This document shows positions 23,513-28,575 of a stretch of 28,575 nt of DNA, piece after piece. The position numbers and the translations under genes are program-made. Location: positions 1 through 28,575 of the forward strand of contig DGVV01000165.1 in assembly GCA_002395085.1 (NCBI GenBank), in the 5' to 3' direction. Below the pieces are notes generated by a model that ran no database searches, was not told where the DNA came from, and saw only the letters and a list, made by a program, of their open reading frames with translations. How positions within the stretch are numbered: position 1 is the stretch's first letter; each line of letters begins with the position of its first letter. The DNA is from Ruminococcus sp. UBA4275 (GTDB taxonomy: Bacteria > Bacillota > Clostridia > Oscillospirales > Ruminococcaceae).

Positions 23513-23526
23513 TGAGCAACTGCTCA
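23513..23526. promoter_or_regulatory. ArsR/SmtB-type operator upstream of the ATPase (2)
   Basis: TGAGCA (23513-23518), AC, TGCTCA (23521-23526). It shares the TGAGC/GCTCA half-sites of the site at 23477 and lies 36 bp away at the expected -35 region. Paired sites like this are common targets of SmtB/CadC repressors. Confidence 0.7.
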
Positions 23527-23544
23527 ACAATCCTGCATCCGGAA

Positions 23545-23562
23545 AGCGGGGTCTCCCCCGCT
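23545..23562. terminator. Hairpin after the arsR-type gene
   Basis: AGCGGGG (23545-23551) pairs with CCCCGCT (23556-23562) across 4 nt. On the - strand it is followed by TTTCC, a short T run, so it may attenuate read-through from the regulator into the ATPase gene. Confidence 0.5.
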
Positions 23563-23577
23563 GTTTTCTGCTTCCGT

Positions 23578-23940
23578 TCACAGCTCCGCGATATGCTCAA
23601 GGCCCAGATCAATGATCCGCTTGACATGATCGTCCGCCAGCGAATAATACACGACCTGTCCGTCACGACGGTATTTCACCAGCCGCGCCAGCCGGAGCTG
23701 CTTGAGCTGATGTGAAATCGCGGATTTCGTTACGCCAAGCAGCGCTGCAAGGTCGCAGACACACATCTCATGCAGTTCCAGTGCGTGGAGAATCTGCACA
23801 CGCGTACCGTCTCCGAACAGCTTAAAGAGCTGTGCAAGCGAGAGATACGTTTCCTTGCCAAGCATCCCGCCCGCGACTTCATGCACGGTTTCCTCGTGAA
23901 TGACCTCACAGCTACAGACTTCCTGTCCTTCTGTCTGCAT
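23578..23940 (-). CDS. cadC: CadC/SmtB-type ArsR metal repressor
   Basis: A 120-residue winged-helix repressor that would release DNA on binding Cd, Pb or Zn. Both metal sites of CadC are visible: the alpha3N thiolates Cys60 and Cys62 in EMCVCDL with N-terminal Cys9 and Cys11, and the alpha5 set Asp103, His105, His116 and Glu119 in LADDHVKRIIDLGLEHIAE. The recognition helix is TKSAISHQLKQL (71-82). I set the start at the ATG at 23940, 8 nt after GGAGGTG; an in-frame GTG three codons earlier overlaps the ribosome site. Its own promoter and operator-like repeats are just upstream, and the ATPase gene follows, so it should control both itself and the pump. Confidence 0.93.
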   Translation of the reverse strand: MQTEGQEVCSCEVIHEETVHEVAGGMLGKETYLSLAQLFKLFGDGTRVQILHALELHEMCVCDLAALLGVTKSAISHQLKQLRLARLVKYRRDGQVVYYSLADDHVKRIIDLGLEHIAEL

Positions 23941-23953
23941 GATGCACACCTCC

Positions 23954-24015
23954 GTTCAATTGTTGAGTGATTGTTCAACTGTAAGCATTATAGCACATCA
24001 GCGGGCAGATGTCAA
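23954..24015 (-). promoter_or_regulatory. Promoter and operator-like repeats of the ArsR-type gene
   Basis: On the - strand, TTGACA (24010-24015) and TATAAT (23987-23992) are perfect with 17-bp spacing. Between the -10 and the ribosome site, 23954-23979 carries GTTCAAT and TTGTTCAAC half-sites in inverted and direct order, related to the TTGAGC sites before the ATPase. This suggests autoregulation. Confidence 0.85.
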
Positions 24016-24074
24016 GTCCCGAAAGAACATTCTGAAAAATTTTCCGTCCGCTTGCCGTCTGATGCGCCTGAACG

Positions 24075-24115
24075 CAAAAAACATCCCGCCGCCGGAAGAA
24101 TCCGGAAGCGGGATG
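24075..24115 (-). terminator. Intrinsic terminator of the AIM24-like gene
   Basis: Reading leftward, CATCCCGC pairs with GCGGGATG (24082-24089 with 24108-24115), with an inner CCGGA/TCCGG stem, followed by TTTTTT (A run at 24076-24081 on the + strand). It separates this gene from the metal-regulator promoter at 24015. Confidence 0.88.
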
Positions 24116-24129
24116 CGGTACATATTCTA

Positions 24130-24804
24130 TCAGCCCTTCGGCACGCGCGCGATGATGCGTCCTGCGAACTCGTTGAAGTTCTGCGTCTGGAGCATGACTC
24201 TGCCCGGACCGGTCAGCTTCGTGAGGAACAGACCCTCGCCGCCGAACAGGATATTGCCCAGACCCTTGACCGTCTCGATCTCATACTGCACAGACGGCTC
24301 AAACGCAACGACATTGCCCGTATCAACCTTCATGACAGCGCCCGGCGCGAGATCATACTGCACCATATCGCCGTCAACCTCAAGAAAGACCATGCCCTTA
24401 CCGGTCAGCTTCTGGAGAATGAAGCCCTCACCGCCGAACAGACCGGCAGAGAATTTCTTGGTAAACGCAACGCTCAGATCAACGCTCTGCTCTGCGCAGA
24501 GGAATGCGCCCTTCTGTGCGATGAGCGGGGTCTGCCCGACATCGACCGGAACGACTGTACCGGGAACGGTAGAACCGAACGCAATGCGCGCACCGTCCGC
24601 ATCAGCAGTATAATTCGCCATAAAGAGCGATTCGCCGGCAAACATTCTGCCGATGCTCTTTGCGATGCCGCCGCGGGCGTTGGTCGTCATGGTGATACCG
24701 GGGGTCTGCCAGATCATACCGCCGGACTGCGTGTACATAGATTCGCCGCGCATAAGCGTACATTCAACCGCAGGAACGGTCTGACCGATAATCTGATATT
24801 GCAT
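24130..24804 (-). CDS. TIGR00266/AIM24 family protein
   Basis: A 224-residue soluble beta-rich protein of the AIM24/TIGR00266 family. Signs are the opening MQYQIIGQTVPAVECTL, glycine-rich turns such as IGRMFAGESLF, FGGEGFILQKLTG and FGGEGLFLTKLTG (two similar halves), and a final NEFAGRIIARVPKG. The repeated 'FGGEG-h-h-L-x-KLTG' shows the internal duplication of the fold. The family is widespread in bacteria, archaea and mitochondria, but bacterial function is not established. The ATG at 24804 is supported by AGAAAGGA; the frame is open 50 codons further but runs across the promoter, so the longer form was rejected. It has its own strong promoter and terminator. Confidence 0.9.
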   Translation of the reverse strand: MQYQIIGQTVPAVECTLMRGESMYTQSGGMIWQTPGITMTTNARGGIAKSIGRMFAGESLFMANYTADADGARIAFGSTVPGTVVPVDVGQTPLIAQKGAFLCAEQSVDLSVAFTKKFSAGLFGGEGFILQKLTGKGMVFLEVDGDMVQYDLAPGAVMKVDTGNVVAFEPSVQYEIETVKGLGNILFGGEGLFLTKLTGPGRVMLQTQNFNEFAGRIIARVPKG

Positions 24805-24862
24805 AGTGAACATCCTTTCTGCATCTGATTCATTGTGACAGCTTGGTGAAATTGCTGACTTC

Positions 24863-24891
24863 ATTATACGATATTCATACAAAAAAGTCAA
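24863..24891 (-). promoter_or_regulatory. Promoter of the AIM24-like gene
   Basis: On the - strand, TTGACT (24886-24891) and TATAAT (24863-24868) are separated by 17 bp. The leader is about 55 nt. It lies between the stop of the sigma-like gene at 24958 and the AIM24-like start. Confidence 0.88.
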
Positions 24892-24957
24892 GCCTTCTAA
24901 TAAATTATTCAGAAAATAATCATATTTTTCAGAGAGGCTGCCCGCTTTTGCCAATTC

Positions 24958-25257
24958 TTATACAATATAGTATTGCAGCACGTTCCGCAGACGTTTCCGG
25001 GCGCGGGCAAGCGTGCGGGAAACCGTCGGCTGCGAAACACCGCACTGCTCCGCGATGGCATAGGTTGTCATCGCCCTGCGGTAATAGAGGTCGAGATAGC
25101 GCCGCTGTGTCTCGGAAAGTTCCCGCTGCCACGCCAGCCGCACCGCCCGTACAATCTGTCTGCCGCCGTCAGGCTGACTGCCGAACAGTTCCTCCTCTGT
25201 TCTGGCGGTTAGACGCGCAACAATGCCGGGGTCAAATTCCAGCACATCCGGATTCAC
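24958..25257 (-). CDS. Sigma-like protein with region 4 only
   Basis: A protein of about 99-109 residues with the DNA-binding region 4 of sigma-70 factors but no region 2. The helix-turn-helix is MTTYAIAEQCGVSQPTVSRTLARARKRL (about 63-90), preceded by ELSETQRRYLDLYYRR. Such region-4-only proteins can act as stand-alone activators or as half of a split sigma. The upstream small gene ends at 25284. The start is unclear: the given GTG (25257) has no ribosome site. An ATA at 25285-25287, in the same frame 10 codons upstream, sits 7 nt after GGAGG and overlaps the stop of the upstream gene. The peptide from there (ISRDRRRHFR) reads like a normal N-terminus. Either non-canonical initiation or a lost start is possible. 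It shares the SOS-type promoter at 25626. Confidence 0.7.
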   Translation of the reverse strand: MNPDVLEFDPGIVARLTARTEEELFGSQPDGGRQIVRAVRLAWQRELSETQRRYLDLYYRRAMTTYAIAEQCGVSQPTVSRTLARARKRLRNVLQYYIV

Positions 25258-25283
25258 CCGAAAATGCCGGCGGCGGTCGCGGC

Positions 25284-25556
25284 TTATGACTGCGCCTCCA
25301 TTTCCGCGTAGGGGCGAATCCGCCGGATGGCATCCTGCAAATCCTCACGCTCCTCGCGCAGCAGCACAATGCGGCGCGCCAGATTCGCTTCACGGTTTGC
25401 AGAGGCGCGTGTGCCGTCCTTATGCGTCAGCAGTTCGCGGAGTTCCGTGCGCAGTTCGGCGGAACGTTCTTCCAGCAGAGCAGCGGCGTGTTCATAGGCA
25501 GCAAGCATCGCAGTAAAGGGCTTCGGCTGCGGGATATTCGCGTTCATGGAATTCAT
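25284..25556 (-). CDS. Small helical (coiled-coil-like) protein in an SOS-type unit
   Basis: A 90-residue protein not assigned to a family. After an N-terminal MNSMNANIPQPKPF it is almost entirely helical: heptad-like AYEHAAALLEERSAELRTELRELL, then ANREANLARRIVLLREEREDLQDAIRRI, with strong Glu/Arg/Leu alternation. It has no signal peptide or membrane segment. The ATG at 25556 follows GAGGAGG, an excellent ribosome site. The promoter and a LexA-type box are just upstream, and the sigma-like gene follows with overlapping stop/start. It may bind the sigma-like protein, as a partner or anti-sigma; this is inference from context. Confidence 0.7.
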   Translation of the reverse strand: MNSMNANIPQPKPFTAMLAAYEHAAALLEERSAELRTELRELLTHKDGTRASANREANLARRIVLLREEREDLQDAIRRIRPYAEMEAQS

Positions 25557-25603
25557 GGTATCATCCTCCTCAATGCAAGTCCTGTTTTCGTCGTTCGGAT
25601 TAA

Positions 25604-25617
25604 AGAACATTTGTTCT
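25604..25617. promoter_or_regulatory. LexA-type SOS box
   Basis: AGAAC (25604-25608), ATTT, GTTCT (25613-25617). Read on the - strand it is GAACAAATGTTC, an exact match to the Gram-positive LexA core GAAC-RNRY-GTTC. It begins a few bases after the predicted transcription start of the leftward unit, where LexA would block elongation or opening. Confidence 0.75.
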
Positions 25618-25625
25618 ATATTTCC

Positions 25626-25654
25626 ATTGTAGCAGATATTTTCGGACTTGTCAA
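25626..25654 (-). promoter_or_regulatory. Promoter of the small protein / sigma-like unit
   Basis: On the - strand, TTGACA (25649-25654) and TACAAT (25626-25631) lie 17 bp apart. The start point would fall near 25619, adjacent to the SOS box. Confidence 0.88.
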
Positions 25655-25719
25655 GAGGGAATCGAACGTATGTGCGCATTTCTGCACAAGCGCACCTGCA
25701 AATCAGTAAACAAATACAC

Positions 25720-25748
25720 TTTCATTTGCGCATGAAATATGTTATAAT
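25720..25748 (+). promoter_or_regulatory. Promoter of the sigma/anti-sigma operon, with palindrome
   Basis: A perfect TATAAT is at 25743-25748. The -35 position (25720-25725) is TTTCAT, a poor sigma-A match, and it is one arm of a palindrome TTTCAT-N6-ATGAAA (25720-25737). Either a regulator binds here or another sigma, possibly the encoded one, recognises it. AGGAGGTG precedes the start codon. Confidence 0.6.
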
Positions 25749-25865
25749 AGAGTGCGAAACATATTGCATAAAAAATTTTTCCGGAAATCCGTTACCCTGC
25801 TGCCCCGTTTCCGTCATATATTGCAGGGACGGCAAAGATCACACAGCAAAGGAGGTGTATGCAGC

Positions 25866-26423
25866 ATGACAGATGCTGAAATCCTGAGCCTGTTCATGCA
25901 GCGCGATGAACAGGCAATCGCGGAAACCCGGAAGCAGTACGGTTCCCTCGCTGCATCGCTCGCCTGCCGGATTCTGGGCGATCGACTGGATACGGAGGAG
26001 TGCGTCAGCGATGTGCTGTACCGCCTGTGGGATTCCATTCCGCCGGTCATTCCGAAGTCACTGCCGGCGTACATCTCCGCGCTGACGCGCCGCACCGCCC
26101 TCGACCGCCGGGACAAATCCCATGCCGCCAAACGCGGCGGCGGCAGAGCAGAAGCGGCACTCGATGACATTGCGCCCTATCTCGCCGCACCCGATAACGT
26201 AGAAGACAGGCTCACGCAGATTGCCTTGCAGGAGGCACTCTCCCGCTTCCTCGGCAGCCTGACGCCCGATGCACGGAGAATCTTCCTCGCACGGTACTGG
26301 TCATTCCAGACACCGAAGGAGATCGCAAAAGAACACGGCGCAACCGTCGGCAGCGTGAAAATGTCGCTCAAACGAACCAAAGAAAAGCTCAGAGAATATC
26401 TCAAAAAGGAGGGGCTGATATGA
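25866..26423 (+). CDS. ECF-like RNA polymerase sigma factor
   Basis: A 185-residue sigma-70 factor of the extracytoplasmic-function type. Region 2 spans about residues 8-75 (ETRKQYGSLAASLACRILGD, then TEECVSDVLYRLWDSIP), and region 4 about 120-180 (LTPDARRIFLARYW, then TPKEIAKEHGATVGSVKMSL). Regions 1 and 3 are absent, as expected. The ATG at 25866 follows AGGAGGTG; an upstream in-frame extension to 25752 crosses the ribosome site and was rejected. Its stop overlaps the next gene's start (ATGA), the classic layout of a sigma with its membrane anti-sigma partner. Confidence 0.9.
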   Translation: MTDAEILSLFMQRDEQAIAETRKQYGSLAASLACRILGDRLDTEECVSDVLYRLWDSIPPVIPKSLPAYISALTRRTALDRRDKSHAAKRGGGRAEAALDDIAPYLAAPDNVEDRLTQIALQEALSRFLGSLTPDARRIFLARYWSFQTPKEIAKEHGATVGSVKMSLKRTKEKLREYLKKEGLI

Positions 26424-28492
26424 AACCGAAGCAGAAAGCAGATTTCCTGCGCGCACTCGACAGTGCCGCAAAAGACTATCTCGATGACCTGCATCAGTGG
26501 CAGCAGGAGAAAACGCCGCTCCGCCTCGACAATACCGGAGAGGTGTTTGATGAGCCGCATCCTGAAAAGGAGGAAACGATCATGAAACAGTATAAGAATA
26601 AAGAAACCGAATTCTCCGTCCGCAAGCTCAGACCGGTCACTGCCGGCATTTTCGCCTCCCTCGCAGCCTGCGGTGTCCTCGCAGTCGGGCTGGGAATGCG
26701 CAGCAGAAATACCGTCCCCGATACCGCATCCGTGGCAGAAGCACCGGACTGCGGTGCAGATTCCGCCGAACCCATGCTGAACGGGCCCGCATCCTCTGCC
26801 GGCAGAATCTCCGATCAGAGCATTTGCTGGACATACTATGTGGGCGACGACATTGCACTCGGCGCACGCGGCGATCTCTGCGTGCTTTGCCGCGAAACGG
26901 CGGATGCCGCACCGTATGTCACCGGCAGCGGACAGCAGGACGATTACCCGGCGGAATTTCTCCGCACCCTCACGCTCACCTCTGACCGCAACGGAAACAG
27001 CAGCCCTGACCCGACAGATCTGCTGCTGGTCGGCTTCCCGCTGCTCGCAGACACCGATGATTACGCGCTGCGCTCGCTGGGCTATACCGAAGACGGCACT
27101 CTGCACATCAACTTTGCGGGATACCGGAATCCGAACATGAACATGACGGCGGAAAAATGGACGCAGAACGCCTATTTCCTGCTCGCAGTGCCGGAAAACC
27201 TGCCGGATTTCACGGATTACTCCATCGAGTACACCGTTTTTGATTCAAACTATCTCCGCGAGCCGCAGCCGGATGACGAACCGGATACATCCTACCCCGC
27301 CTTTGCAGATGACCCGGTCTATCAGGCGTTCCGTACAGCTATCCTTGGCGATAAGTATGCAGCAAATCTGCCGGCGGCGGCTGCCTGCCCGAAGTTCACC
27401 TATATCATGCAGAGCGAAAATGTCGGCTTCGGCGCCGGCTCCAACGCCTACTATCTGCCCGCACAGCAGACCCTCGATCATACCGATGTACCGGAGGATC
27501 TCCGTGCCCGCGTCAATGCGATCCAGAGCGCCGCAGCGTATGACAGCCTAGTCGTCAGCGCGACCGTTACCTCGCCGGATGCACAGTGCGGCCTGGGTAC
27601 ATTCCGATATGCGGACAACCGGCTTTTCGCATCCGTGCAGCTCCGCATTCCGGAGAACGCCCGTGAGAGCGAAGCGACTTTCCTCACGATGATGCAGTTC
27701 CCGCAGGGCAGCATCGAATGGCTCAGCAGCATGAAAGATTTCAGCTTGAGGGACGATGCATTCATGCAGGCGTACAGCGAAATGCCGTACATTGAGCATT
27801 TCGGACACGCTGAAACGGCTGAAGCGGTCAGCACCGATATTACCGTCGTGAGCAAAGCAGCCGAAGTGACCGACACAGCCGAAGTGACCGACGCGACCGA
27901 TACCCGTCCGACCGTCACGCTGACCTCCCCGAACCCGACTCAGATCCCGGACGTTACAGTACCGCGTCCGGAGAAAACGCCGGAGAAGATCCGCGAGGAA
28001 AACGGCTTTGCGCTGCCGGAGGGCTATGTCTCCTATGCTGGAGATGCAGATGAGGGCTACGGTCTGACCGCGCCGGTGAGCGGCAAACAGATCACGAAGA
28101 TCGCTTGCAGCAATACGTTCCTTGCATATAACCTCGGCGTCTGGTTCATCCCGACGCAGCAGGAAGCGAGACAGTTCCTCGAATACACCGATACACTGGA
28201 CGGCACAGAATCCGACGGCAGCTACTTCCGCGAAGTGACCGGCGGCGGCTTCCTGATCCAGATCGGCTACGATGACGGCACCGCAGAGTGCATCGAGGTT
28301 GCAAGCGACGGCAACTACCGCATCGAATATCTCCCCGCAGACGGCAATCCTGTCACGGTCTGCTATCACAGCGAAGATGCAGGCACAGTTGATAAGCTCG
28401 TGTATGCGCTCCAGAATGCGCACGTCTCGCGCGATGAGACGCTCACTGCCATTGCAGATAAGATGCAGGCATTTTACAAGATGGAGCAGTGA
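26420..28492 (+). CDS. Putative membrane-anchored anti-sigma factor with large outer domain
   Basis: A 690-residue protein, translated by ATGA overlap from the sigma gene, so most likely its regulator. Residues 1-72 form a charged cytoplasmic part (KADFLRALDSAAKDYLDDLH), residues 73-93 one hydrophobic segment (VTAGIFASLAACGVLAVGLG), and the remaining 600 a large extracytoplasmic part. Two outer parts are separated by a Thr/Asp/Pro linker with short repeats (EVTDTAEVTDATD, about 478-515); the last 170 residues form a compact beta-rich domain (LPEGYVSYAGDADEGYG). No catalytic motif is recognised; it may sense a cell-envelope or carbohydrate signal. A second in-frame ATG at 26582 has a strong ribosome site, giving a form that starts at residue 55 and carries a lipobox-like LAAC at 81-84. 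No classic zinc-binding ASD motif is present. Confidence 0.6.
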   Translation: MKPKQKADFLRALDSAAKDYLDDLHQWQQEKTPLRLDNTGEVFDEPHPEKEETIMKQYKNKETEFSVRKLRPVTAGIFASLAACGVLAVGLGMRSRNTVPDTASVAEAPDCGADSAEPMLNGPASSAGRISDQSICWTYYVGDDIALGARGDLCVLCRETADAAPYVTGSGQQDDYPAEFLRTLTLTSDRNGNSSPDPTDLLLVGFPLLADTDDYALRSLGYTEDGTLHINFAGYRNPNMNMTAEKWTQNAYFLLAVPENLPDFTDYSIEYTVFDSNYLREPQPDDEPDTSYPAFADDPVYQAFRTAILGDKYAANLPAAAACPKFTYIMQSENVGFGAGSNAYYLPAQQTLDHTDVPEDLRARVNAIQSAAAYDSLVVSATVTSPDAQCGLGTFRYADNRLFASVQLRIPENARESEATFLTMMQFPQGSIEWLSSMKDFSLRDDAFMQAYSEMPYIEHFGHAETAEAVSTDITVVSKAAEVTDTAEVTDATDTRPTVTLTSPNPTQIPDVTVPRPEKTPEKIREENGFALPEGYVSYAGDADEGYGLTAPVSGKQITKIACSNTFLAYNLGVWFIPTQQEARQFLEYTDTLDGTESDGSYFREVTGGGFLIQIGYDDGTAECIEVASDGNYRIEYLPADGNPVTVCYHSEDAGTVDKLVYALQNAHVSRDETLTAIADKMQAFYKMEQ
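26566..26584 (+). promoter_or_regulatory. Strong internal ribosome site and in-frame ATG
   Basis: AAAGGAGG (26566-26573) stands 8 nt before ATG (26582-26584), in the same frame as the anti-sigma gene (codon 55). It is better than the site at the annotated start, which relies on coupling to the sigma stop. A second, shorter product is likely. Confidence 0.65.
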
Positions 28493-28530
28493 CCCTTTCA
28501 GCGGGAAATGCCCGATGCAAAGTAACCGGA

Positions 28531-28551
28531 TCAGGGGGCGCCGTCCCCTGA
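28531..28551. other. Hairpin after the anti-sigma gene
   Basis: TCAGGGG (28531-28537) pairs with CCCCTGA (28545-28551) across GCGCCGT. There is no T run within the window, so it may be a dispersed repeat or processing site. The remaining bases to 28575 contain no gene I can see. Confidence 0.45.
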
Positions 28552-28575
28552 CCCTCAGGCTGTCGAAAAAGGTAT

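Noticed and set aside
26177..27106. A 309-codon - strand frame
   Set aside because: It is antisense to the sigma and anti-sigma genes, with no ribosome site or recognisable domain.

Overview
The window looks like chromosomal DNA of a GC-rich Clostridia member, most likely an Oscillospiraceae/Ruminococcus-type gut anaerobe. The reasons are Gram-positive style Shine-Dalgarno sites (AGGAGG), near-consensus sigma-A promoters, a pyrophosphate-type phosphofructokinase, a two-subunit-type class I fumarase alpha chain, a TatD-linked radical SAM protein and the DUF3793/DUF2325 pair. The assignment comes from gene content only. No rRNA, tRNA, insertion sequence, phage module or CRISPR array was found.

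Left part (1-5260, + strand): a terminator of an upstream gene, then a strong promoter and the fumarase alpha subunit with no beta subunit beside it. A second strong promoter then drives a run of small genes: a YbjN-like protein, a two-helix membrane protein, a small ADP-ribosylation/crystallin-J1-like protein, a TatD-linked radical SAM enzyme, an ATC-hydrolase-like protein and a GH5 lipoprotein glycosidase. A bidirectional terminator at 5217-5259 separates this block from the next.

Centre (5279-19176, - strand): one long surface-polysaccharide operon read leftward from a consensus promoter at 19148-19176. In transcription order it holds rfbA, rfbB, rfbD and rfbC (complete dTDP-L-rhamnose synthesis), a Cps2T-like rhamnosyltransferase, an acyltransferase, a TagD-like cytidylyltransferase, LicD, a second putative glycosyltransferase, a Wzy-like polymerase, a ParB-like protein, a second acyltransferase, a Wzx flippase and, translationally coupled at the end, a PPi-type phosphofructokinase. 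Together these would make, decorate, flip and polymerise a rhamnose-containing, probably phospho-substituted and acylated glycan. No initiating sugar-phosphate transferase or chain-length regulator is present.

Metal region (19447-24015, - strand): a DtxR-like regulator with two large palindromes downstream of its promoter, followed by DUF2325 and DUF3793 genes; then a Zn/Cd-type P1B ATPase with two HMA domains and a His-rich linker, preceded by a CadC/SmtB-type ArsR regulator and its operator-like palindromes. The DtxR-like protein appears to have lost the usual metal ligands.

Right part (24075-28575): a TIGR00266/AIM24 protein with its own promoter and terminator; a leftward two-gene unit under a LexA-type SOS box (a small helical protein plus a region-4-only sigma-like protein whose ATG seems to have become ATA); and, divergently, an ECF-like sigma factor coupled to a 690-residue membrane-anchored putative anti-sigma protein with a second strong in-frame start. 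The SOS-controlled sigma-like unit and the DtxR-DUF2325-DUF3793 operon are the best candidates for undescribed systems.
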